From Bradyrhizobium ottawaense (GTDB lineage: Bacteria > Pseudomonadota > Alphaproteobacteria > Rhizobiales > Xanthobacteraceae): a DNA stretch of 64,000 bases. A program made the translations under genes and the position numbers. This document shows positions 44,671 to 53,867 of this stretch, piece after piece. The notes beneath the pieces are model-generated. The model saw nothing but the letters and a program-made list of their open reading frames with translations, had not been told where the DNA came from and did not search any database. The stretch spans positions 6,025,001-6,089,000 of the forward strand of contig NZ_LT629693.1 in the NCBI RefSeq assembly GCF_900099825.1, written 5' to 3'. Numbering within the stretch: position 1 is the stretch's first letter; every line of letters starts with the position of its first letter.

Positions 44671-47499
44671 GTGAAAACGATCCTTGGAATTGTTGAGCAG
44701 CTTTCGAACCGACAATTGTGGGCATTGTTTACACCGCGGTGGTTCGGCATCCCGTTCGCTTCTCCGGCTGCGTGCAAAGGAAGGATCGCTGTTTCGGAAT
44801 TGGCGGGGGCTTCCGCGCGACGCGCGTTGGGATTGGCGAGCGTCATCTCCCTGGCAGTTGCGTTGGTACCCACTGCGGCCTCGGCGCAGTTCGTCTGTGC
44901 CGGCAGCGCGGACGGCAACGCGCCGCTAACGGGTGCGAGCGCAACTGCAGCGGGCGCCCCGGGTAACGTCGCCTGCGGACCGACGGCTAATGCCAGCGGC
45001 GCAGTCGATCCTGGCACCTCCAACACGGCTTTCGGCAATACCTCCAACGCCAGTGGCAACTCCAGCACCAATACTGCGACGGGCTCACTTGCCAATGCCA
45101 GCGGGAACGCCGGCCGCAACTCGGCCTTTGGCCGTGAGTCCAATGCCAGCGGCGCAGGCGGCTTTAACACCGCGACTGGCTATTTGGCCAATGCCAACGG
45201 TAGCAACGCCTCTAACTCCGCAACTGGTAGCGGGGCCAACGCGAGCGGTAACAACGCTTCTAACACCGCAAACGGTAGCGGGGCCAATGCGAGCGGCCTC
45301 GGTTTCAATACTGCTATCGGAGCAAATGCAAGCGCAATTGGCGACAGAGATCCCATAACGTTCATTGGCGGCATCAACACCGGTTTAGGAGCGTTTGCCA
45401 ACGCGAACGGCAACGGCAGCCTCAATACCGCTATCGGTAACACCGCGCTTGCCAACGGCGATAATGCTCAGAACGTCGCGATTGGCTCGGATGCCTATGC
45501 ACGCGCCGGCACAGGCAATAGTAACACCGCGGTTGGCGGCCTAGCAGCGGCAGGCGGCACCGGTGGGCCTTCCGGAACCGGCAACTTCCTGACAAATGTG
45601 GGTGCAACGGCGATCGGCTTTCAGGCACAGGCGGGAGCGGCCGCGGCGGGACAGACCAACGCCACTGCGATCGGCTTCCAGACGCAAGCGAATGCCCTCC
45701 AGGCGACCGCGATCGGTGCCGGCGCGCAGGCGACCGGCGTCTCATCCACGGCCACCGGCGTGGTGGCCCATGCGTTCGGGCTCAGTTCGACCGCTACCGG
45801 CGTCAATTCGCTCGCGGCGACGGACTTTACGACCGCAACCGGGGTGGCCGCGAGGGCGACTGGCTTCGCTTCGACCGCGACCGGCTCGTTCTCAACCGCC
45901 GCCGGCGACTACAACACCGCCAGCGGCGTGAGTGCGCTCGCCGGGGGCACCGCGGGGAACGGCTTCACCAACGCGAACAACACCGCGCTCGGCGGGCAAG
46001 CTCAGGCCGGCGCCACCGGAGTGGGGCAGACCAATGCCACGGCGGTCGGCTTTGGCGCGCTGGCTAACGCCCAAAACTCGGTTTCGCTGGGTTTCAATGC
46101 CAATTCGACCAGCGCGGGTGCCTCTACTGCGATAGGTGCCAACGCACAGGCAACGGGGCCCAACGCGATCGCCATTGGCGGCGTCGTGACTCCGGCCAAC
46201 GCTCCCGTCGCCTCCGGGACGCAATCAATCGCAATCGGTGCACAAACCGTGGCAAGCAACACAACGGCGGTTGCGATAGGATCCGAAGCCGTGGCGACCG
46301 GCTTGAGTTCCTTGGCGATTGGCGGGGACGCCACCAATGCCGCGCTCGGGGCCCGGGCGACCGCGGATTTTACGACAGCCCTCGGGCAGGCGACGGTGGC
46401 GAGTCAAAACGGGGCAACGGCAATCGGATCGACCGCTACCGCGCGCTCAGTCGCCTCGGCCGTAGACGCACTTTCCATCCAGGGCGGCGCCGCCAACGGC
46501 CAGCGGGGCATTGCGATTGGCATCAATAGCGCCGCATCGGCGGTCGATACCGTCGCATTGGGCACGGGCACCGTCGCCAATGGTGCCAATTCCGTCGCCA
46601 TCGGCCATCAAGCGCAAGTCAATGGTGCCCGCTCGACGGCGGTCGGCTTCAGCAATTCCGTCACCGGCATCAACAGCGGCGCCTTCGGTACCGGCAACAT
46701 CGTAACCGGCAACGGCAGCTACGCCTTCGGCGATCCGAATGTGATCAACGGCGCCAGCACGTTCGTCACCGGCAACAACAATACGATCAACGGACCGGCC
46801 GTCGCCGGCAACGGTGACAATGTGCAGGTGGTCGGCTCGAACAACACGGTTGCCGGCACAGCGAGCGCGTCTGGCGCTTCGGTGCTCGGCTCCAACAATA
46901 CCGTCAACGCCTCGAACGCAGTGGCGATCGGCAACGCGACGACGGTTACAGGCGCCAACGGCATCGCGATCGGACAGGGCAGCACGGCAGGATTCGCGAA
47001 TTCTACCGCGTTCGGTCCGGGCGCAACAACCGCGCGGGCAAACCAGCAAGCGTTCGGCACGGGAACGAATACCTACACGATGGCGGGCATCACCTCTGCG
47101 GCCAGCTTGGCAGCCCAAACGGGGCCCGTTAGCATCGTTACGTCGGATGGCGCGGGAAATTTGGCGATGCTCGGTTCCGGAAGCATTGCCACCACCGCTT
47201 CCGTTGCTGCGCTGGATGGCCGCGTTACCAATCTCGAAAGCAACGTCAAAAGTCTCAACTTTGATGTCCGAAAATCATTCGAAGGCGCCGCAGTCGCTAT
47301 TGCGATGGGTGGTGGCGCACTCCCTGACAACAAGAAATTTGCGATCTCTGCGAACTGGGGCAATTTTAGTGGCGAAAACGCGTTTGGCGGCATGGCTCAA
47401 ATGCGGATAAGCAATAATTTCGTAGCGAACGCTGCCGTGGGTGCTGGATTTGCTCGGGGGGGCGTCGGTGCCCGGGTCGGTGGGACATTGGCTTGGTAA
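44671..47499 (+). CDS. Trimeric autotransporter adhesin, YadA-like (942 aa)
   Basis: Extended signal region: basic start, then ALGLASVISLAVALVPTAAS with cleavage near ASA|Q. A long passenger is built of YadA-head-type repeats (ATAIGFQAQAGA, TAIGAGAQATG, NSVAIGHQAQVNG), about 14-16 residues each. A short neck and coiled coil follow (VAALDGRVTNLESNVKSLNF). The C-terminal YadA anchor reads FEGAAVAIAMGGGALPDNKK and then KFAISANWGNFSGENAFGGM, ending in a barrel strand with terminal Trp. The first part of the passenger is Asn/Ala/Ser-rich (NASGNASNTANGSG). GTG 44671 follows GGAGG. It forms a trimeric outer-membrane adhesin; the gene overlaps the next by 7 nt. Confidence 0.9.
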   Translation: MKTILGIVEQLSNRQLWALFTPRWFGIPFASPAACKGRIAVSELAGASARRALGLASVISLAVALVPTAASAQFVCAGSADGNAPLTGASATAAGAPGNVACGPTANASGAVDPGTSNTAFGNTSNASGNSSTNTATGSLANASGNAGRNSAFGRESNASGAGGFNTATGYLANANGSNASNSATGSGANASGNNASNTANGSGANASGLGFNTAIGANASAIGDRDPITFIGGINTGLGAFANANGNGSLNTAIGNTALANGDNAQNVAIGSDAYARAGTGNSNTAVGGLAAAGGTGGPSGTGNFLTNVGATAIGFQAQAGAAAAGQTNATAIGFQTQANALQATAIGAGAQATGVSSTATGVVAHAFGLSSTATGVNSLAATDFTTATGVAARATGFASTATGSFSTAAGDYNTASGVSALAGGTAGNGFTNANNTALGGQAQAGATGVGQTNATAVGFGALANAQNSVSLGFNANSTSAGASTAIGANAQATGPNAIAIGGVVTPANAPVASGTQSIAIGAQTVASNTTAVAIGSEAVATGLSSLAIGGDATNAALGARATADFTTALGQATVASQNGATAIGSTATARSVASAVDALSIQGGAANGQRGIAIGINSAASAVDTVALGTGTVANGANSVAIGHQAQVNGARSTAVGFSNSVTGINSGAFGTGNIVTGNGSYAFGDPNVINGASTFVTGNNNTINGPAVAGNGDNVQVVGSNNTVAGTASASGASVLGSNNTVNASNAVAIGNATTVTGANGIAIGQGSTAGFANSTAFGPGATTARANQQAFGTGTNTYTMAGITSAASLAAQTGPVSIVTSDGAGNLAMLGSGSIATTASVAALDGRVTNLESNVKSLNFDVRKSFEGAAVAIAMGGGALPDNKKFAISANWGNFSGENAFGGMAQMRISNNFVANAAVGAGFARGGVGARVGGTLAW

Positions 47500-48089
47500 A
47501 CTTATGGGTACGACGCGTCTTAGTTTTGATTCCGCTCGTGATTGGGGCTATTCCACCGTACGGTGTTTTAGCCCAGACCCCGCAGCTTCCGCCTGCACAG
47601 GCGGCGCCAAAATCCGCACAGATCGATAGGAACGGAGTACTGATCTTAATTCGCTCAGCGCTCATAGCGCTAGATCAGGCCAATAAGACTGGTAATTACA
47701 CGGTCCTTCGTGATCTCGGCGCCCCAGGATTCCAAGCGAATACGGCCGCGCGCCTTGCCGAAATTTTCGTAGCGCAGCGTCGGGATAACATTGATTTATC
47801 GGGAGTCGCGGTTCTGGATCCTCAGTTAACTGTTTTACCACAAATCGAGCCTAACGGCATGTTGCGAATGGCCGGATTTTTCCCCTCCGTTCCGACGCAA
47901 GTTAATTTTGATCTCCTATACGCGCCGGTGAGCGGGCAATGGCGCTTGTTTGGAATTTCGGTCAACCTTGGCCAGGCTGCTCCGACAGCGCCGAATGCAC
48001 CCTCTCCCGGCATAGAGGCCAAGTCTGTGCCGACCACGAAAAATTCACCTCCAACAGCGGCGGGGAAGCCCACGCCAGCACCGAAGTGA
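47493..48089 (+). CDS. Periplasmic companion protein of the adhesin (198 aa)
   Basis: It overlaps the adhesin stop (TTG 47493), so translation is probably coupled. The signal peptide (VLVLIPLVIGAIPPYGVLAQ) is followed by a helical/beta domain (IDRNGVLILIRSALIALDQA, NYTVLRDLGAPGFQ, then VNFDLLYAPVSGQWRLFGIS) and a Pro/Ala-rich tail. The central fold resembles NTF2/DUF4864-like small periplasmic domains, but I do not recognise a named family. The overlap suggests a role in adhesin biogenesis or periplasmic handling. Confidence 0.75.
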   Translation: MVNLWVRRVLVLIPLVIGAIPPYGVLAQTPQLPPAQAAPKSAQIDRNGVLILIRSALIALDQANKTGNYTVLRDLGAPGFQANTAARLAEIFVAQRRDNIDLSGVAVLDPQLTVLPQIEPNGMLRMAGFFPSVPTQVNFDLLYAPVSGQWRLFGISVNLGQAAPTAPNAPSPGIEAKSVPTTKNSPPTAAGKPTPAPK

Positions 48090-48222
48090 TCACCCGCAGA
48101 TGACAGAACGGCGTAGCCAAGTTTTTTCATGATTCACTCGGGCCCGCTCACCGCTTACTTCCAACGGCGGCAGGGTTTGTCGGTGGAGTTTCCTGCCCTT
48201 GTCGATCGAGGAGGACCCGAAG

Positions 48223-48473
48223 CACACAAATTCGAGACACCATTGGCCGGTTGAAATTCCTCGGATGGGCCGAGCGGCCGATGCGCCGGATAGCGAAATG
48301 AAGTGGGATCGTAGCTTCAGCGGATCTTCGTGAAGATAACTCGCCGGTGGCACCAAAATGACCGTTATCGCCAGTGTTTTCTCACGCGCAACTCCCGAGC
48401 GCCAATCGGAAGAAGGATCCATCGCGACCTCGGCCTTGTTGTGCGCAGAATTTTTCTAAACAACCCAAGTCTG
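48223..48473 (+). repeat. Direct repeat flanking the adhesin cassette, right copy
   Basis: Shorter partner of 44274-44596; about 80 percent identical by eye, with an internal deletion within the small ORF. Confidence 0.85.
48358..48459 (+). CDS. Shortened copy of the repeat-encoded small protein (33 aa)
   Basis: MTVIASVFSRATPERQSEEG, then SIATSALLCAEFF. It has the same start and end as the 44428 protein, but lacks the 18 codons of the membrane segment. It may be a relic. Confidence 0.35.
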   Translation: MTVIASVFSRATPERQSEEGSIATSALLCAEFF

Positions 48474-48507
48474 TTTGCGAGGATAACCTAAGACCGGCTC
48501 GCAGGTT

Positions 48508-48708
48508 TCAGCTTCCCTTCGGCTTATTGCGCACAAACTCGCCGGCGGCGAGCCCAATCAGGCAAAAAACAAGCGTCACAACGCTAGAAAAAAGCACGGC
48601 CCAATCAGAGGGGGTGCGACTGAACTCGATGCTCAATCGCCCTAGATTGAAGGTATCGGTCAGTAGGGCAACAAGCAGACAAGCTCTGATAAAGTACCAG
48701 TTAGCCAT
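48508..48708 (-). CDS. Small two-span membrane protein (66 aa)
   Basis: ATG 48708 (MANWYFIRACLLVALLTDTF) follows AAGG; a longer in-frame start at 48741 is less likely. Two hydrophobic segments (IRACLLVALLTDTF and WAVLFSSVVTLVFCLIGLAA) flank a polar loop, and the tail is basic. Family not recognised. Confidence 0.6.
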   Translation of the reverse strand: MANWYFIRACLLVALLTDTFNLGRLSIEFSRTPSDWAVLFSSVVTLVFCLIGLAAGEFVRNKPKGS

Positions 48709-48854
48709 GGGTGAAACCTTTGTCCTCATCAAGCGGTGCACCAGATTAATGCCGAGGTTTTTAATATTAACGATGGTGCCGGCTCGTTGATTTCAGCTCA
48801 CGACCAAACCACCGCTTGCAGACCCGTGAAAACCGTCGATCAGATCAAGTATAG

Positions 48855-49082
48855 CGGAAATCACACATCGAGATTTTTGGTCCGCTTCCGTCCATCCATC
48901 GTGCGGTCTATGTCATTGAGAGCGCGAAGCCATATCTTTTCATCAGCGGTGCGACGCTCAAGATATCGCCGGCAACCAGGCAGGGGACTCCGGAAGAGCC
49001 AATCGTACAGGCGCAACTCGATATTTTGGGCGCCATCCAGATCAATGGGGCGGGAACCATGAGGTGGTGTATTCCCCCTTAG
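48855..49082 (+). pseudogene. gspM-like remnant of a type II secretion operon
   Basis: The frame reads SIHRAVYVIESAKPYLFISG, then ATLKISP and VQAQLDILGAIQI, the C-terminal pattern of GspM subtype b (ALxxxLYxIExxxPxLFVxxL, then LDVxLDVxGY). There is no start; the N-terminal part is lost. The stop at 49080-49082 overlaps the following gspN-like frame, as in intact operons. Confidence 0.5.
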
Positions 49083-49520
49083 CTGTTGCGGGCCTGCTGC
49101 TTGCGTGTGGGGTGAAGGCCGGTCTGTTGGCAACCATAGCGACCGAACTGGTCTCGGATCCCTTTGCGGATGCCGAAAAAGCGATCTGGAAGCCCAGCTG
49201 TACAGACTCAATCGACAACGCCGCCAATCGAAAGCCAATGGAAGCCTATCGGCAAATCCTGACGTGTCCCGCTTTCTTCAACTCCCGCGAGCCATATGTC
49301 CCGGCGCCAGCGTCGCCACCTCCAGTTATCGCAGCGGCACCGCCGCCCATGATCGTCGATCCCGGACTGGTTCTTGGGGGGTATGCTCCAGAGCGATACA
49401 AAGAAAGCCTACCTGTGCCTGGGCTAAAGGAAGCCGCTAGTCCAGTGTGTCACCAAGGCGGATATACCGCTCGTGACAGTGAAGGCCGCCAGCTTCGGCT
49501 TGGACGTCTTTTGCGTTTAA
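49064..49520 (+). pseudogene. gspN-like remnant of a type II secretion operon
   Basis: Hydrophobic start (SPLAVAGLLLACGVKAGLLA), then a Pro-rich linker and MIVDPGLVLGG, characteristic of small Rhizobiales GspN-like proteins, where it is followed by a GDxKKAYL motif. Here SDTKKAYLCLG appears in a different frame after about 49380, so the gene is frameshifted and broken. Confidence 0.5.
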
Positions 49521-49679
49521 GGCCTGACGCCATAGAGGACTCCCGGTCAAACCGGCGCCCGATCGCACTCATCGGCTCGCCGGCCTGCCAGCGATCCCAG
49601 ACCCGGAACGGAACTCGCCCTGCCATGCGGATGTTGTTATGGTGCAGCGGATATGACAAGCATGCGGGGCCACCAACCG

Positions 49680-51005
49680 ATGAGCTATTCAAACTTGCCA
49701 CTGACGCGTTACGCGGCCAGCGGGGAGGTTAACGTCGCTTACCAAGTGATGGGCGACGGCCCCTTTGATCTCATCGTGATACCGGGCATCGTCTCGCATA
49801 TCGAGTTCCTGCATGAGGTGCCCGGGTATACGGCTTTCCTGCGTCGTCTTTCAAAATTTGCCCGCGTCGTCACCTTCGATAAGAGAGGGCAGGGTCTTTC
49901 CGATAGAATCTCCGGCGCACCCACACTCGAAGAGCGCATGGATGATGTTCGCGCCGTGATGGACAATATCGGTTCTCGCCGAGCAGCCCTGCTCGGTTTT
50001 TCCGAAGGCTGCGCGCTGAGCGCTATGTTCGCGGCTTCCTATCCCGAGCGCGTATCGCATCTTGTCCTGTTCGGAGGATTCATCCGGTATGCGGACCTAT
50101 TTAGCGCCGGTGATCCGGAACAGATAATCTCGGAACGTATGAAATTTTGGGGTACCGGCGCCATGATCCGAGGCGTCATTGCCAGCAAGGCAGCCAATCC
50201 GGAAGCGGTTTCCCAATTTGCCAAGTTCGAGCGGCTTTCGGCGAGCCCCGGCGCTTTCAAAGCGATTCAGTTTCTGAATTTGAAGATCAACGTCCGGCCG
50301 ATCCTTCCCTCAGTGCGCATTCCGACGCTCGTCCTTCATCGTGCGACTGACGCGCTGATCCCGGTCCAGAAAGGACGCGATCTGGCCGCGCTCATCCCAG
50401 GCGCCAAGTATGTCGAATATCCCGATGGCGATCACGCGTTTTGGTCTGGCGATGTGGATGCGCTGCAGGGCGACATCGAGGAGTTCATCACGGGACACCG
50501 CGAGACTTCCTCAACCGATCTTGAACGTATCCTGGCCACAGTCCTTTTCACTGATATTGTAGATTCGACCCGAAGGGCCGCGGAGATGGGCGATCAAATC
50601 TGGCGTCGGCTACTGGACAATCACGACCAACTGGCGAAACAGATTGTGGATGAGCACCGTGGGAATTTAATCAAGACCACAGGTGACGGCATTCTCGCGA
50701 CCTTTGATGGACCCGGCCGGGCCGTGCGCTGCGCGCTGACATTTGCGGCAGCCGCCAAGCAGATCGGCTTGTCGTTACGCTCGGGTCTCCATACCGGAGA
50801 GATCGAGGTCAGAGGCCGCGATATCGGCGGGATCGCGGTTCACGCAGCTGCCCGCGTCATGGCAAAATCCGGGGCCCAGGAAGTGATGGTATCGCGCGTC
50901 GTCACCGATCTCGTGGCGGGCGCGGGATTGAAGTTCGATGAACGGGGAGCACATGAGCTCAAGGGACTCCCCGGCCGATGGGAGTTGTTTGCAGCAAGTG
51001 CATAG
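49680..51005 (+). CDS. Alpha/beta-hydrolase fused to class III adenylate/guanylate cyclase (441 aa)
   Basis: Residues about 1-275 are an alpha/beta-hydrolase: LIVIPGIVSHIEFLHEVPG, nucleophile elbow LLGFSEGCALS, the Asp in RATDALIPV and the His in DGDHAFW. Residues about 290-441 are a class III nucleotide cyclase: ATVLFTDIVDSTRRAAEMGD (metal Asp), GNLIKTTGDGILATFDG (second Asp) and GGIAVHAAARVM, where the usual catalytic Asn of the VNxAAR motif is His. This fusion is frequent in Bradyrhizobium. ATG 49680 is used; an in-frame ATG at 49653 adds nine residues. Cytoplasmic. cAMP or cGMP production is possible but the Asn-to-His change lowers certainty. Confidence 0.85.
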   Translation: MSYSNLPLTRYAASGEVNVAYQVMGDGPFDLIVIPGIVSHIEFLHEVPGYTAFLRRLSKFARVVTFDKRGQGLSDRISGAPTLEERMDDVRAVMDNIGSRRAALLGFSEGCALSAMFAASYPERVSHLVLFGGFIRYADLFSAGDPEQIISERMKFWGTGAMIRGVIASKAANPEAVSQFAKFERLSASPGAFKAIQFLNLKINVRPILPSVRIPTLVLHRATDALIPVQKGRDLAALIPGAKYVEYPDGDHAFWSGDVDALQGDIEEFITGHRETSSTDLERILATVLFTDIVDSTRRAAEMGDQIWRRLLDNHDQLAKQIVDEHRGNLIKTTGDGILATFDGPGRAVRCALTFAAAAKQIGLSLRSGLHTGEIEVRGRDIGGIAVHAAARVMAKSGAQEVMVSRVVTDLVAGAGLKFDERGAHELKGLPGRWELFAASA

Positions 51006-51049
51006 CGGCTAATTTTAGCTAGGTTTTCACGGGCAGCCGATAGAGGTCT

Positions 51050-51153
51050 ACTTGTGGCGCTTTTGAGACATGCCGACCGTTCCTGACAAAGTCCGCTCCC
51101 GCGGGAAGACCGGAAGTCGATGATGTTCGGTCAAACCGACGCGAATGACCCCG
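51050..51153 (+). repeat. Dispersed intergenic repeat, copy D (uninterrupted)
   Basis: GGCGCTTTTGAGACATGCCG, then AAGTCCGCTCCCGCGGGAAG, ACCGGAAGTCGATGATG and GGTCAAACCGACGCGAATGA. It shows the empty form of the site occupied by the group II intron in copy C. Confidence 0.75.
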
Positions 51154-51650
51154 ATGCAGACATGGGATCACGCTCAAGTCCTCGGCGTTCGGCTATTTAA
51201 TTTGAAATATTAGAGTGCCGATGGCTCATTTAAATTAGGTGCGATGTCGGATAACCAGTGCAATAATCTTGTGGCGGCCCTTGCGGCTCAAAATAAAACC
51301 GCGCAGGTTGGGCAAATGGGCGCGGAATTATGACGCACTCGCGTGTTGTCACAAAGCGGCCAAATACCGAAGTGGCCGCTATCCCAATAGATAACGCCCG
51401 CGCGACGGTAGGCGAGACTACCATACAACGACACGCAAACGTCCCGGATCGTCGGACTGCCCGTGCTGGCTTCAGTCGCGCAAAACTATTGGGGAATGAA
51501 ATGAAGTTTGCGCCTGCCGGTCCCGCCGTGGCTAGCGGGGGCGTCGGTGACCACCTAGGAGTCTGATATAGTTAGCTGGGGTTTGTGACACTTTTGTAAA
51601 ACCAATTTGTCGCATTAGGGCCTTGCTACTGCCATGGGGAAGCGCTAATT

Positions 51651-51670
51651 TTATTTAATTTTTTAAATAA
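51651..51670 (+). promoter_or_regulatory. AT-only palindrome before the PEP-CTERM gene
   Basis: TTATTTAA, TTTT, TTAAATAA: a perfect 8-bp inverted repeat ending just upstream of the ribosome site. It could be an operator or an mRNA hairpin. Confidence 0.4.
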
Positions 51671-51683
51671 GAGGGAGTAGCTC

Positions 51684-52382
51684 ATGGCCAGCCTTCGCAC
51701 AATGTTACTGGCTTTTGTGTTTTCGCTCACAGCCGCAGCAGGCTCTGCATCAGCTACTGTCGTCTACGACGGAGGCCCTTCCGATGGCTTAAGTGGCAAC
51801 GAAGCCACACATTGGCTCCAAACGGAGAACTTTACTCTTGGTAGTTCAAACCAGATTACCGGAGCCGTCATCTATATTGGAGGATTTGGCGGAACGCCAA
51901 GCGGAATAGGTAATTGGTTGTCCAGCCCCGTGGTCAACTATAGTTTTTACTCCGATTCGTCGGGAGGCATTGGAAGCCTGCTGGTTTCCGGGTCGGGTGC
52001 GAACATCGTAACTACGGATACCGGCGCGCCCTTCGTCAGCGGCAGTGACGTATATGAGGTCGCATTTAACCTTGCTTCGCCATTCACGGCATCAGGTGGC
52101 GCCCAGTATCATTTCGGCTTCCACCTCTCAAACGAGACGTCCGGCGTCTTGCCGTTTAATTCAATTTACTGGGTAACCACGCCTTCAATAGCTTCGAACA
52201 CTGGTATTGAGAGCGAAAATGCCGCTCAGAATAACTGGGCTGACAATGGTCAGAGGCATGCATTCCAGCTTACGAGTGCCGTCCCCGAACCCTCCACATG
52301 GGCTATGATGGTCCTCGGCTTCGCTGGCATCGGCTTTATGGCGTATCGCCGCAAATCGAAGCCAGCATTGATGGCTGCGTGA
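51684..52382 (+). CDS. PEPxxWA-CTERM sorting-signal protein (232 aa)
   Basis: Signal peptide ([17 protein letters not shown]), a beta-rich extracellular domain ([20 protein letters not shown] and [11 protein letters not shown] segments), then a C-terminal sorting signal: [20 protein letters not shown] followed by AYRRKSK. This tripartite signal is the PEPxxWA variant of PEP-CTERM, normally processed by an exosortase and linked to exopolysaccharide export. No exosortase is in the window. ATG 51684 follows GAGGGAG. The mature domain resembles choice-of-anchor domains but I cannot name it. A terminator follows. Confidence 0.9.
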   Translation: MASLRTMLLAFVFSLTAAAGSASATVVYDGGPSDGLSGNEATHWLQTENFTLGSSNQITGAVIYIGGFGGTPSGIGNWLSSPVVNYSFYSDSSGGIGSLLVSGSGANIVTTDTGAPFVSGSDVYEVAFNLASPFTASGGAQYHFGFHLSNETSGVLPFNSIYWVTTPSIASNTGIESENAAQNNWADNGQRHAFQLTSAVPEPSTWAMMVLGFAGIGFMAYRRKSKPALMAA

Positions 52383-52405
52383 TCCACAGTCATCAGAATT
52401 TAACT

Positions 52406-52432
52406 GGCCGCCTTCGGGCGGCCCTTTTATTT
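52406..52432 (+). terminator. Rho-independent terminator of the PEP-CTERM gene
   Basis: GGCCGCC, loop TTCG, GGCGGCC, then CTTTTATTT, 24 bp after the stop codon. Confidence 0.85.
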
Positions 52433-52453
52433 GATAGCCTGCATGTCCGGGTT

Positions 52454-53092
52454 TGATGCTGTGGACGGCTCCTCCACCGGGCACGTGAGTGCCATGGATG
52501 TGGGCGCTGCTAATGCTCCCACGATTCAGAGGAGCCCAACATGCAGACAATCACGACAATCGGTCTCGACATCGCCAAGTCGGTCTTCCAGGCGCACGGG
52601 GTTGATGCCACCGGCCAGGTGGTCATCCGCCGCCAGTTGAAGCGGCGCCACGTCCTGGCGTTCTTTCAGAAGCTGTCACTATGCCTGGTTGGCATAGAGG
52701 CTTGCGCCTCGTCGCACCATTGGTCGCGCGAGCTTCAGGGGTCACAAGGTGTGGTCGATACCGCCGGCCTTTGTGAAGCCCTACGTCAAGCGGCAGAAGA
52801 ATGACGCGACTGACGCGGAGGCCATTTGCGAGGCAGTCACCAGGGCCAACAGGCGGTTCGTGCCGACCAAGACTCCTGAGCAACAGGGCGGCCTGGTGCT
52901 GCACCGCACGCGTCACCTGTTCATCCGTCAGCAGACCGCGGTGATCAATGCGATCCGGGCCCATCTTGCCGAGTTCGGGATCGTTGCACCGGTCGGGCGC
53001 CACGGGGTCGAGGAGCTGCTCAATGTCGTAGCCGATCCAAACGATAGGCGAGTTCCGGAGATGGCTCGTGCGTGTCTGTCGGCATTCGGGCT
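52454..53092 (+). mobile_element. IS110-family element remnant, copy 2
   Basis: The left end and leader match copy 1 at 24552, and homology ends within about 25 bases of the same codon. The right half and right end are missing. Confidence 0.8.
52541..53092 (+). pseudogene. IS110 transposase, frameshifted N-terminal half
   Basis: MQTITTIGLDIAKSVFQAHG up to HHWSRELQ, then a small deletion near 52738 shifts the frame. It continues as FVKPYVKRQKNDATDAEAIC and HLAEFGIVAPVGRHGVEELL, ending after PEMARACLSAFG. The Tnp_20 domain is absent. Dead. Confidence 0.85.
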
Positions 53093-53377
53093 CTTCAAAC
53101 GAAGCAGACAAGAACCACAAAGCCGAATCGTCGTAGCAGTAAGCGTCAGTCCGACTTTAGACTGGCGATGCTCATGCACCGACCAGTTGCAGATCTAGAA
53201 AGGGCTGAGGCTAGTCTTCGAAGCGAAGATTGGCGGTCCTTAGGACCAAACGCGATCGCCGGCCTCGGTATCAAGTTAAGGAACTGGCAATAATTGCGAG
53301 TCATCATCCGGACATTAGGGGTTAGCTGTAGGTTTCATAGTGGTCTGCTTCATTTCGCGAGGCGGAGGCTGATTTAA

Positions 53378-53575
53378 TTGCAGGATAAGATCAATGCTTC
53401 CATTAAAGAGGGGGCGGGTCTGCTGAAAAATTCCGCAGAAAGCATTGAAGCGCAAAGTAGAACTGCCGTTGGAACTGTACCTAGCGAAGCAGCCCAAATT
53501 GCTCGAGAGCTGCGCGATGGCGCGCGTGAGATCCTGACAAGCCAGGAATATCAGAATTCAAAGATCAAGTTTTAA
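53378..53575 (+). CDS. Small helical hypothetical protein (65 aa)
   Basis: TTG 53378 follows GGCGGAGG at about 9 nt. The product (MQDKINASIKEGAGLLKNSA, ending NSKIKF) is mostly amphipathic helix, soluble. No family recognised. It lies 32 bp before a PilZ gene on the same strand, so co-transcription is likely. Confidence 0.5.
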   Translation: MQDKINASIKEGAGLLKNSAESIEAQSRTAVGTVPSEAAQIARELRDGAREILTSQEYQNSKIKF

Positions 53576-53607
53576 ACCGTTGTCGTCATCCAACCGAAAA
53601 GCCCGTT

Positions 53608-53847
53608 ATGGTCGAAACTCGTAATGCGCGCCGCTACCGTGTCGCAAAGTCCGCGAAGATCGATCATGGCGGCGATAAGATCGCCTGCATACTTCGCGAC
53701 ATTTCCGCAACCGGGGCAGCGATTGAGATTCTTGATCTCGTCCGAGCACCCACGGAGTTCACATTGATCGTTCCTGAAGACGGACTGAGGCTACGGTGCC
53801 GCGTTGTTTGGCGGAAAGAATATCGGATCGGCGTTACGTTCGATTAG
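53608..53847 (+). CDS. PilZ-domain protein (79 aa)
   Basis: A minimal stand-alone PilZ: ETRNARRYRVAKSAKI provides the RxxxR c-di-GMP-binding region, and LRDISATGAAIEI the D/NxSxxG motif. VRAPTEFTLIVPEDGLRLRC and YRIGVTF complete the beta barrel. Such short PilZ proteins are frequent in Bradyrhizobium and act as c-di-GMP sensors or adaptors. It sits in a small-gene cluster (53378-54310). Whether it binds c-di-GMP depends on the degenerate RxxxR here (RRYR), which looks acceptable. Confidence 0.8.
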   Translation: MVETRNARRYRVAKSAKIDHGGDKIACILRDISATGAAIEILDLVRAPTEFTLIVPEDGLRLRCRVVWRKEYRIGVTFD

Positions 53848-53867
53848 TAAACCCAGCCAGGGCGATC

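Larger units (their letters stand above)
51006..51683 (+). other. Long intergenic region with dispersed repeat and PEP-CTERM gene leader
   Basis: It contains repeat copy D (51050-51153), then no supported gene; the frame 51330-51566 has no motif. Immediately before the PEP-CTERM start lie an AT-rich palindrome (51651-51670) and a GAGGGAG ribosome site. Confidence 0.5.

Noticed and set aside
51330..51566. Rightward 78-residue frame
   Set aside because: No motif or ribosome site; lies in the leader region before the PEP-CTERM gene.
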